Of a DNA stretch of 5,112 bases, positions 1-5,112 are shown one piece after another. Under the pieces are notes generated by a model, which did not search any database, was not told where the DNA came from, and saw only the letters and a program-made list of their open reading frames with translations. Origin of the DNA: Bacteroidota bacterium (GTDB taxonomy: Bacteria > Bacteroidota > Bacteroidia > Flavobacteriales > Flavobacteriaceae); NCBI GenBank assembly GCA_009937085.1, contig JAACDD010000085.1, forward strand, positions 1 to 5,112, read 5' to 3'. Numbering within the stretch: position 1 is the first letter of the stretch; every line of letters starts with the position of its first letter. Position numbers and translations under genes: made by a program.

Positions 1-631
1 AAACATAGGTTTCATCAAATTCCTCCACTTTTCTTCCAAAATTAATTCCCCACAGTTGCGGATCTTTTTTAGGGAATCTAATTGCACTGTATGGAATGAT
101 CATTTCTAAAGTCCATCCATTTGCAACATGTTTAATTTTTGCATCATAAACAGTATCATAGTTGTAATCCACCCCTTTTATAGGGCCAGAAGAATAAGAG
201 TCTCCAATTGTACCCGCACTAGTAACTTGAAAGCTGAAAAAATTCAAGTCATCGTTGTACGTGTTTATAGAAACAAAAAAAGTTTCTGCGTTTACGTCCC
301 AAATATTATCACGTTCGCTAAACTCTTTGGGAATAAGGCTTGGGTTTGGGTGAAGTAATTTTGCACCCACATAAATGGCCTTTTTGTCATAAGCTATATA
401 GGCCGTGGTTTCATAACCCTCAGGTATTTTCATACCCGACCGGGTAGCTGGCCAAATCAACGTAAAATCATCAGCTGGAGGTAGTGTTTTCCAAATATTT
501 TCTAAGAGTAGCCCATCTACTACGGGCGCTTCAGTTATTCTTATTGCAGCTAGGGTTTTAGCTTGTTGCGCATAAACAACAGTGGAAAGAAAAACAAAGA
601 AATTGAACAGTACAAACTTAATCCTCAACAT
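1..631 (-). CDS. DUF5916-family exported protein, N-terminal part (3' end beyond window)
   Basis: The reading frame starts at ATG 631-629 and stays open to base 1, giving 210 residues with no stop, so the C-terminus lies outside the window. Residues 1-21 form a Sec signal peptide (basic start MLRIK, a Phe/Val-rich core, likely cleavage after VYA before QQ). Residues about 28-205 read like the carbohydrate-binding family 9-like domain that begins DUF5916 proteins: 'RITEAPVVDGLL' near 31-42, a tryptophan at 47, 'AYIAYDKKAIYVGA' near 77-90, 'SERDNIWD' near 105-112, 'FQVTSAGTIGD' near 134-144, and 'NGWTLEMIIPYSAIRFP' near 171-187. In complete family members this is followed by a long region predicted to form an outer-membrane beta-barrel, which is not visible here. 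The family has no firmly established function. The gene starts 6 bp after the lgt stop, so it is very probably in the same transcript. The family call is from recognised sequence pattern; a role in glycan binding is inference. Confidence 0.83.
   Translation of the reverse strand, partial: MLRIKFVLFNFFVFLSTVVYAQQAKTLAAIRITEAPVVDGLLLENIWKTLPPADDFTLIWPATRSGMKIPEGYETTAYIAYDKKAIYVGAKLLHPNPSLIPKEFSERDNIWDVNAETFFVSINTYNDDLNFFSFQVTSAGTIGDSYSSGPIKGVDYNYDTVYDAKIKHVANGWTLEMIIPYSAIRFPKKDPQLWGINFGRKVEEFDETYV
569..631 (-). other. Sec signal peptide of the DUF5916-family protein
   Basis: This codes for residues 1-21. There are two basic residues in the first five, then an uninterrupted hydrophobic core rich in Phe, Leu and Val, then a VYA motif fitting the A-X-A type signal peptidase I site before QQ. 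No cysteine is present, so the protein is not a lipoprotein. It supports export across the inner membrane and fits an outer-membrane destination. Confidence 0.8.
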
Positions 632-637
632 AGTCTT

Positions 638-1810
638 TTAGATAAGCTCGTTATTGCTTTGTGGGACATGCCAAAAAAACGAATTCCCATTAACATTTCT
701 AAATAAAAGGTAAAAGCCCAAAACAATGAAAGGTATGCTTAGTGTTTGTCCCAAATTTAACCCAATAGCCAATTCGCTATTTATCGTAATGACTTCATTT
801 TTTACCTGATTTTCTTTTACATACTCCAATAAAAATCTTCCTATAAAGGCTGTAATAAAAAAGAAGCCCAACAAACTACCTGGGCGAAGTCTCATACGGA
901 GTTTATGCCAAATAAGAAACATAAAAACGCCTATCAGAAAATAGGTTATGGATTCATATAGTTGTGCAGGATGACGATATACACCAACAGATTCAAATTC
1001 CAGCACAAACTGGGTGGGACTTCGTTTAAATTCATGTACCAACGCCGCTGCCCATGGATTGATCACATGGCTGTAACCATTACCCTGTCTGGGCAATAGA
1101 TAATCCAGTCTCTTTTGAACGCTATTTCGGATGCGCTGCTCTTTATAAGGCTCATGTTCAAAATATATTTTGGTGTTTATAACAGCTTGTCCAGGTGCAT
1201 AAAAAGCACCTGTTTCCTCAAAATGAACACGTTCAACAAAAGGCAACTGCCCTTTAATCCTATCTTCTACTGGCTTTACAAACAACACCCCATAGTCGCT
1301 ATCTGTAGGAAGGCCAATGATTTCGGAGTTGACAAAATTTCCCATGCGAATAAGCGCACAACCAATGGCAACTGCAATAATCATACGGTCCATTACTTGG
1401 AAAAAATCATAGCCACGTCTCAATCGGTCTACAAGTCGAAATTTTAAACCTTTTACTTTTAATCTATAGGAATAGACAGCCATGCCCAATAAAATACCAA
1501 TAGCTGCACCATGACTTGCTAGACCGCTTTTCCAAAAAAAGAAAAGCTCTAAGTAGCCTCTTTTTAATATTTCGGGTTCGTAGAAAAGGACATGCCCCAT
1601 TCTTGAGCCAATCAGGGTGCCCAAAACCATATAAATCATTTGCATATCAACCGTTAGGTCATAGCCTTTTTCAAGCTTGTATGACCTTACCACAATAAAT
1701 CGACCGATAATAAACCCTGATAGAAAAAGGAGGCTATACCACCTGATTGAAAACACATCATTTTCAAATAAATAAATATCTGGATGCCACAAAAAAGAGA
1801 AGTATAACAA
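638..1810 (-). CDS. lgt: Prolipoprotein diacylglyceryl transferase, long-loop form
   Basis: Lgt is an inner-membrane enzyme that transfers a diacylglyceryl group from phosphatidylglycerol to the lipobox cysteine of prolipoproteins, the first step of lipoprotein maturation. The key residues known from E. coli Lgt can be matched: Tyr25 in 'IRWYSLLF' (E. coli Tyr26), His100 in 'SHGAAIG' (His103), Arg155 and Asn158 in 'RMGNFVNSEIIG' (Arg143, Asn146), Gly166 (Gly154), 'HPAQLYES' at 280-287, and Arg325 and Glu329 in 'GRFLLEYVKENQ' (Arg239, Glu243), followed by 'NLGQTLSIP' at 352-360. Several hydrophobic membrane segments are evident. At 390 residues it is much longer than E. coli Lgt (about 290). 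Most of the extra length lies between Gly166 and His280, and there is also a short polar tail. The start is TTG, because an in-frame stop lies 12 bp upstream and no ATG precedes the conserved region. It sits 21 bp after the sulfatase stop and 6 bp before the DUF5916 start. All catalytic positions appear intact, so it should be active. Whether it is the sole copy or a second copy in the genome cannot be told. Confidence 0.95.
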   Translation of the reverse strand: MLYFSFLWHPDIYLFENDVFSIRWYSLLFLSGFIIGRFIVVRSYKLEKGYDLTVDMQMIYMVLGTLIGSRMGHVLFYEPEILKRGYLELFFFWKSGLASHGAAIGILLGMAVYSYRLKVKGLKFRLVDRLRRGYDFFQVMDRMIIAVAIGCALIRMGNFVNSEIIGLPTDSDYGVLFVKPVEDRIKGQLPFVERVHFEETGAFYAPGQAVINTKIYFEHEPYKEQRIRNSVQKRLDYLLPRQGNGYSHVINPWAAALVHEFKRSPTQFVLEFESVGVYRHPAQLYESITYFLIGVFMFLIWHKLRMRLRPGSLLGFFFITAFIGRFLLEYVKENQVKNEVITINSELAIGLNLGQTLSIPFIVLGFYLLFRNVNGNSFFWHVPQSNNELI

Positions 1811-1822
1811 ATTAAATGTTTA
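1808..1822 (-). promoter_or_regulatory. TTG start codon region of lgt bounded by an in-frame stop
   Basis: Reading the minus strand, an in-frame TAA (1822-1820) is followed by three codons (ACA, TTT, AAT) and then TTG at 1810-1808. No ATG or GTG lies between that stop and the conserved Lgt N-terminus (FLWHPDIY...), and the first in-frame Met is near residue 56, inside the protein core. TTG is therefore the best start. The leader is AT-rich with no Shine-Dalgarno motif, as is common in Bacteroidota. A weak start codon just behind the sulfatase stop suggests translation at a reduced level or coupled to the gene before it; that last point is inference. Confidence 0.7.
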
Positions 1823-1831
1823 AGGTTTATG

Positions 1832-3232
1832 CTATTTGTTGATATTATCCAATGAGCCTAAGGGTCTTCCCTCTGTATCTTGCTCTTTCTGAAAACGTGC
1901 CATTTGGTCCTTCAACGTGGTCACCTTTTCGGGGAAATCTTCCAGTCGATTATCCAATTCTCTTAAATCTGTATCGAGATGATATAGCGCCTCTGGATGA
2001 TTTTCCGCCCAGGTTGAAACACCCGGTTTACCATCCTCTCCAGGCTGATGAATGGCATTAAAAGTTGAAGGTGCTAAATACTTCCACGGTCCTTGACGCA
2101 CACCAAACAGCTTATCCCCTTTGTGGTAGTAAAACGGACGGTCCTCTAATTCGGGCATGGGCTTGTTTTGTAGCAAATCTAATACATTGACGCCGTCAAT
2201 TTTGTTTTTGGGTAATTTGGCTCCAGTCGCTGCACAAATTGTGGGCAGTAAATCAATGGTCGAAACCAATTGGTCTATGTGGGTTTTGGGAGCAATGCCG
2301 TTGGGCCATGAAATAACACAAGGCACGCGGTATCCACCTTCAAAAACATCAAACTTACCGCCACGCAATTCGCCAGAAGTACCAGCGTGACTTCCAAAGT
2401 TTAACCACGGGCCGTTGTCCGAGGTATATACAATAATGGTGTTTTCAAACTGTCCTTTTGCTTTAAGCGTTTGAACCAATCGGCCTACGTTATAATCTAT
2501 TTCTTCAATCACATCGCCATAGACACTGCCTTTAGAAGTTCCTTTAAACTTTTCTGACGCATAAATGGGAATGTGTGGCATGGTGTGTGCCAGGTAAAGA
2601 AAGAAAGGCTTATCATCGTTGTTCTCTTCAATAAAATCAATTGCAAAATCGGTATATCGTTGTGTAAGTAATGCTTGATCGGGATTGATTTCAGAAATCT
2701 CCTCACCTATCAAAAGAGGAAGTTTAGTTCTATTCATGTCGTTGGAAAACGGAATACCAAAATAGGCATCGAACCCTTGCCGAGTAGGTAAGAAATTGGG
2801 GTTGTCCCCTAAATGCCATTTTCCAGTCATAGCTGTGGCATACCCCACACCTTTTAAAACTTCTGCTATGGTAATTTCATTGGGATGCAAACCCTCGGCA
2901 GGTGCATTTGTGTTTCCCCAATTGCCACCACCTTCAGGCCAAAGTACATTAACAACGCCTACGCGTGTTGGATAGGCCCCTGTCAAAAGTGCTGCCCTAG
3001 ATGGGGAGCAAACGGATGAAGCCGTTAAAAAGTCTGAAAAGATAGCACCACCGGCACCCAAGTTATCGATATTGGGAGTGTCTATGGTTTTAGAGCCATA
3101 AGAACTTAAATCTCCATATCCTTGGTCGTCTGTAAAAATTATGATGACATTCGGAGGTGTATTACTTTTTTTTGAAGTCGTATCACAAGAAATGATTACT
3201 ACTGCAGCCAATAGATAAAATATATATTTCAT
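1832..3232 (-). CDS. Type I (formylglycine-dependent, Cys-type) sulfatase lipoprotein, family S1
   Basis: This protein of 466 residues should hydrolyse a sulfate ester, probably on a sulfated sugar. It carries the C-x-P-x-R sulfatase signature as 'CSPSRAALLTG' at 75-85, where Cys75 would be oxidised to formylglycine. Metal-binding Asp35 and Asp36 lie in 'FTDDQGYGD', and Asp272 and Asn273 in 'YTSDNGPW'. Further active-site residues are Arg79, Lys138 and His140 in 'GKWHLG', His217/His220 in 'AHTMPHIP' and Lys293 in 'GGKFDVFEGG'. The C-terminal subdomain runs from about residue 340. The N-terminus is a lipoprotein signal peptide ending in 'VIISC', so the enzyme should be membrane-anchored. After Cys16 comes DTTSKK with only one acidic residue, not a clear acidic surface-export signal, so a periplasmic side is slightly favoured. 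Overall pattern resembles the arylsulfatase A / N-acetylgalactosamine-6-sulfatase type, but the S1 subfamily and true substrate cannot be read here. A maturation enzyme (FGE or anSME) must be encoded elsewhere. It follows the GH97 gene by 47 bp. Confidence 0.95.
   Translation of the reverse strand: MKYIFYLLAAVVIISCDTTSKKSNTPPNVIIIFTDDQGYGDLSSYGSKTIDTPNIDNLGAGGAIFSDFLTASSVCSPSRAALLTGAYPTRVGVVNVLWPEGGGNWGNTNAPAEGLHPNEITIAEVLKGVGYATAMTGKWHLGDNPNFLPTRQGFDAYFGIPFSNDMNRTKLPLLIGEEISEINPDQALLTQRYTDFAIDFIEENNDDKPFFLYLAHTMPHIPIYASEKFKGTSKGSVYGDVIEEIDYNVGRLVQTLKAKGQFENTIIVYTSDNGPWLNFGSHAGTSGELRGGKFDVFEGGYRVPCVISWPNGIAPKTHIDQLVSTIDLLPTICAATGAKLPKNKIDGVNVLDLLQNKPMPELEDRPFYYHKGDKLFGVRQGPWKYLAPSTFNAIHQPGEDGKPGVSTWAENHPEALYHLDTDLRELDNRLEDFPEKVTTLKDQMARFQKEQDTEGRPLGSLDNINK
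2996..3010 (-). other. Sulfatase formylglycine motif C-S-P-S-R
   Basis: The five codons for residues 75-79 give Cys-Ser-Pro-Ser-Arg, the core of the C/S-x-P-x-R signature that maturation enzymes recognise. The first residue is Cys (codon TGC at 3010-3008), so the enzyme is Cys-type and can be matured by either an oxygen-dependent FGE or a radical-SAM anSME. The Arg needed for recognition is present. Confidence 0.93.
3185..3232 (-). other. Lipoprotein (signal peptidase II) signal peptide of the sulfatase
   Basis: This codes for residues 1-16: a Lys at position 2, a hydrophobic core (residues 3-13), and a lipobox-like ending I-I-S-Cys16. The serine just before the cysteine fits, though the -3 position is Ile rather than the usual Leu. 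The cysteine is the expected target of Lgt, which is encoded by the next gene in the cluster. Confidence 0.8.
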
Positions 3233-3279
3233 TTTAACGGTTTTTGTGTTATTTATGTGTCTTTTAAATTGTTAAGCTT
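3233..3279 (-). other. 47-bp AT-rich spacer between the GH97 and sulfatase genes
   Basis: This is the longest gap in the window. On the minus strand it runs from the GH97 stop to the sulfatase ATG, with an A-rich leader directly before the ATG and no Shine-Dalgarno motif. I see no strong stem-loop followed by a T-run and no clear Bacteroidota -33/-7 promoter (TTG...TAnnTTTG). It is best read as a simple intergenic spacer inside an operon. Confidence 0.6.
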
Positions 3280-5112
3280 TTAATCAAGTGCTTTAATGCT
3301 AACTGCAAATCCTCCTCCAGGAGCGAGTTTTAACCGCAGCTTGTTACGCTTTTCTAATGTTGCTTCTTCAATGGTTAAGGCCAATGGATTGTGCTCCCAA
3401 TGCGCATCTTTAGCGTCTCTATAAATGGTTGCTACGTATTTTTTGTCCTCATCTAAAAAGTCAAGCGGAATGGAAAAATCTCTAGCTTTCTCGTTCGTAA
3501 TCGAGCCCAAATACCAGTCCTCACTGTTGCTGTCTTTCCGTGCGATGGTCACATATTCGCCGATTTCACCATCAATAACTTCTGTAGTTTGCCAGTCTAC
3601 AGGTACTTCCTTAATAAACGAAAAGGCAGGGTGATTTTCATAATTTTCAATAAAATCAGAAGCCATCTGCATAGGGCTATATAGTACCAAATAATAGGCC
3701 AGCTGCTTGGCTAAAGTAGTATTGACACGTTGTGTTTTTCCAAACACATTGGTACCAATGGATTCCATATCCTCTTTGGAAGCGGTGAAGCCTGCTTTAG
3801 CGTCAAAACCTTGATTGGGTATCCTAATGCTAACATCCCCTGAGATTCTACCATCCGCCGAAATATTTATTTTTCTGTTTTTTAGGTTTAATAAACTTGG
3901 CAACCAAGCATTATTATTATCTATTAATACGTCATGTGCGCTAATTCCCCATTCCCATTCTCCGGGTTTCATCATTTCGGTAATGGACCAAACAGCAACA
4001 GCACCATCGGCACTACTCTCAGGTATCATGGGTTTGGTTTGCCAAAATGACTCCCCGCCTTTGTAACGGATATTAGAGTAGCCATTGCCTTCATCGATAA
4101 ATGTGATTTTTACCGGAATTTCATCGTCTGTTTCTGCATCCATTTTTTGGTAAAGCAAGTCAAAAATTCCAGGTGTGAAATCCATAGGAGCCTCCAACAT
4201 TCTAGTAAATGGAAGTACGGTGGTGTGGCTTACGGGATTGCCGCCATTCCCCCAAGCATTGTATTCCATTCCCTTCGCACCTTCTCTAGTTAACATATTA
4301 GGATATGTACGCCGTTCCCCTGTGTCTTTTATTGGCTCGTGAAAGTTTACCGCTACCTTGTATTCAGCTGCTTTCTCCAATACTTTTCTGTAGTAGTTTA
4401 CACCATGTTGACCGTAGTGATATTCTACCTTATCCATCATTTGACCAACGTGACCAATTTTTGCCTTTTGCATGCCTATCTGATTCATTAGCGAAAAAGC
4501 ATCATCTATTTGAGCCATATAATTGCGTGTACTTGCGCTTGTTTCATGGTATGCTTGTAAGGAAACTCCTTTAGACTTGGCATATTGTTGAACTTCTATC
4601 AAATCAAAATCTGGCGTAGTTTTGGTGTAACTAGTTGTTACGGTATCTCCTGGAAACAAGCCCGTAAATCCAGCAGAAGCCCCTTCAATCAACACCTCAT
4701 CAAAGCCATGTTTTGATGCAAAATCAATATATTCTTTTCCTCTAGCGTTTGTGGCTCCATGCCTAAAGCCTTCGCCCCATGTCCACTTTCCTACTATCAT
4801 ACCCCACCAAATACCTATGTACTTAGAAGGCTTAATCCACGACACATCGCCCAATTTATTGGGTGGATTACAGTTTAGCGTGAGGTGCGAAGCAATTAAA
4901 TCACGTGCCGTATCTGTAATTTTGATGGTGCGCCAAGGGGTTTTAAAAGGTATGTCTAGGCGTACTTTGTCACCATTGGACCAAGGGGCCAAATCGCAAT
5001 GAAGACTCGTTGATTGTCGCCCAGCAATTTGCATAGCAGAATAATTGATTAAATCAGCCTCGTGAATACTTAGGTGTATCCCATTTTTAAACCGCATCGT
5101 TAACGGGGTATG
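3280..5112 (-). CDS. Glycoside hydrolase family 97 enzyme, inverting SusB-like type (5' end beyond window)
   Basis: The frame is open from the window edge at 5112 to TAA at 3282-3280, giving 610 residues. The Met at 5097 is internal, since codons above it (HTPLT) continue the usual family pattern leading into 'GIHLSIHEADL'. From comparison with SusB, roughly 175-180 N-terminal residues including the signal peptide are missing. Counting from 5112, candidate SusB equivalents are: Glu18 in 'HEA' (calcium ligand Glu194), Glu190 in 'YHETSAS' (base Glu439), Glu259 in 'NFHEPIKDTGERRTYPN' (Glu508), Glu277 in 'TREGAKG' (Glu526) and Glu283 in 'GMEYNAW' (acid Glu532). The spacings 69, 18 and 6 between the last four equal those in SusB. 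Glu at both the HET and FHE positions marks the inverting branch, which mainly cleaves alpha-glucosides; retaining GH97 alpha-galactosidases lack these. The C-terminal beta domain is present and ends 'LAPGGGFAVSI'. An unusual insertion lies between 'TPGIFD' and 'RVNTTLAKQ'. It probably acts in the periplasm. Family is secure; substrate is inference. Confidence 0.95.
   Translation of the reverse strand, partial: HTPLTMRFKNGIHLSIHEADLINYSAMQIAGRQSTSLHCDLAPWSNGDKVRLDIPFKTPWRTIKITDTARDLIASHLTLNCNPPNKLGDVSWIKPSKYIGIWWGMIVGKWTWGEGFRHGATNARGKEYIDFASKHGFDEVLIEGASAGFTGLFPGDTVTTSYTKTTPDFDLIEVQQYAKSKGVSLQAYHETSASTRNYMAQIDDAFSLMNQIGMQKAKIGHVGQMMDKVEYHYGQHGVNYYRKVLEKAAEYKVAVNFHEPIKDTGERRTYPNMLTREGAKGMEYNAWGNGGNPVSHTTVLPFTRMLEAPMDFTPGIFDLLYQKMDAETDDEIPVKITFIDEGNGYSNIRYKGGESFWQTKPMIPESSADGAVAVWSITEMMKPGEWEWGISAHDVLIDNNNAWLPSLLNLKNRKINISADGRISGDVSIRIPNQGFDAKAGFTASKEDMESIGTNVFGKTQRVNTTLAKQLAYYLVLYSPMQMASDFIENYENHPAFSFIKEVPVDWQTTEVIDGEIGEYVTIARKDSNSEDWYLGSITNEKARDFSIPLDFLDEDKKYVATIYRDAKDAHWEHNPLALTIEEATLEKRNKLRLKLAPGGGFAVSIKALD
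3730..4158 (-). other. Inserted domain of about 140 residues inside the GH97 barrel, possibly a carbohydrate-binding beta-sandwich
   Basis: In ordinary GH97 enzymes the segment 'PMDYTPGIFD' is followed after a short loop by 'RVHTTLAKQLA'. Here the two conserved blocks are about 143 residues apart. The core (roughly 4116-3817, 100 residues from 'IPVKITF' to 'SIRIP') alternates beta-like strands with exposed aromatics: 'NIRYKGGESFWQ', 'VAVWSITEMM', 'KPGEWEWGISA' and 'NNAWLP'. The 'PGEWEWGIS' step resembles the 'L-PGEYEYKF' strand of CBM20/CBM48-type starch or glycogen-binding domains, but this is a likeness seen by eye, not a confirmed family match. The frame remains open throughout, and the flanking conserved blocks are intact, so it is a true in-frame insertion and not a frameshift artefact. 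Confidence 0.6.

Noticed and set aside
128..358. Plus-strand open frame of 76 codons near the left edge
   Set aside because: It is antisense to the CBM9-like domain of the DUF5916 gene, whose translation is a continuous, recognisable domain.
1115..1447. Plus-strand open frame of 110 codons
   Set aside because: It is antisense to the core of lgt, including the RMGNF motif region; the opposite frame is clearly the coding one and this translation has no recognisable domain.
2509..2706. Minus-strand open frame of 65 codons with a short hydrophobic stretch
   Set aside because: It lies wholly inside the sulfatase gene in another frame, between conserved catalytic motifs, and shows no family pattern of its own.
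3255..3285. Possible hairpin in the GH97-sulfatase gap (TTAA repeats around 3264-3282)
   Set aside because: The inverted matches are only a few AT pairs, with no GC-rich stem and no T-run in the right place, so it is not a credible terminator.
4305..5002. Plus-strand open frames antisense to GH97 (4305-4574 and 4751-5002)
   Set aside because: They overlap catalytic and conserved GH97 segments on the other strand and are low-complexity, Pro/Leu/Ser-rich shadow translations.
5095..5097. ATG at 5097 as the start of the GH97 gene
   Set aside because: The frame stays open through the window edge, and the sequence just after this Met is the middle of the N-terminal domain (leading to the HEA calcium-ligand motif), so a start here would remove the signal peptide and most of that domain.

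Overview
The window is a compact, single-strand gene cluster. Four coding sequences all read on the minus strand and cover nearly every base, with gaps of about 47, 21 and 6 bp between them. The AT-rich sequence, the absence of Shine-Dalgarno motifs before the starts, and the gene content (GH97 glycosidase, lipoprotein sulfatase, DUF5916-type outer-membrane protein, long-loop Lgt with an 'SHGAAIG' motif) point to a member of the Bacteroidota. A marine, polysaccharide-degrading flavobacterium is the most likely kind. That placement is inferred from protein character, not from a marker gene.

In transcription order (high to low coordinates) the layout is as follows. At 5112-3280 is a 5'-truncated glycoside hydrolase family 97 enzyme of the inverting, SusB-like type, carrying an extra domain of about 140 residues inserted near the end of its catalytic barrel. 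At 3232-1832 is a complete type I (formylglycine, Cys-type) sulfatase with a lipoprotein signal peptide. At 1810-638 is a complete prolipoprotein diacylglyceryl transferase (Lgt) with a TTG start and an enlarged loop. At 631-1 is the N-terminal part of a DUF5916-family protein, with a signal peptide and a CBM9-like domain, cut by the window edge.

The first two genes look like part of a locus that takes apart a sulfated, alpha-linked glycan. The sulfatase would remove sulfate esters and the GH97 enzyme would cleave exposed alpha-glycosidic ends in the periplasm. Lgt adds the diacylglyceryl anchor to lipobox cysteines, so its position directly behind a lipoprotein gene is functionally sensible but unusual for a housekeeping gene. 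The DUF5916 protein is probably exported to the outer membrane; its function is not known. No SusC/SusD pair, regulator or sulfatase-maturing enzyme is visible, so a complete polysaccharide utilisation locus cannot be claimed from this window. No RNA genes, mobile elements, CRISPR arrays or convincing terminators were seen, and no stretch over 300 bp lacks a gene.
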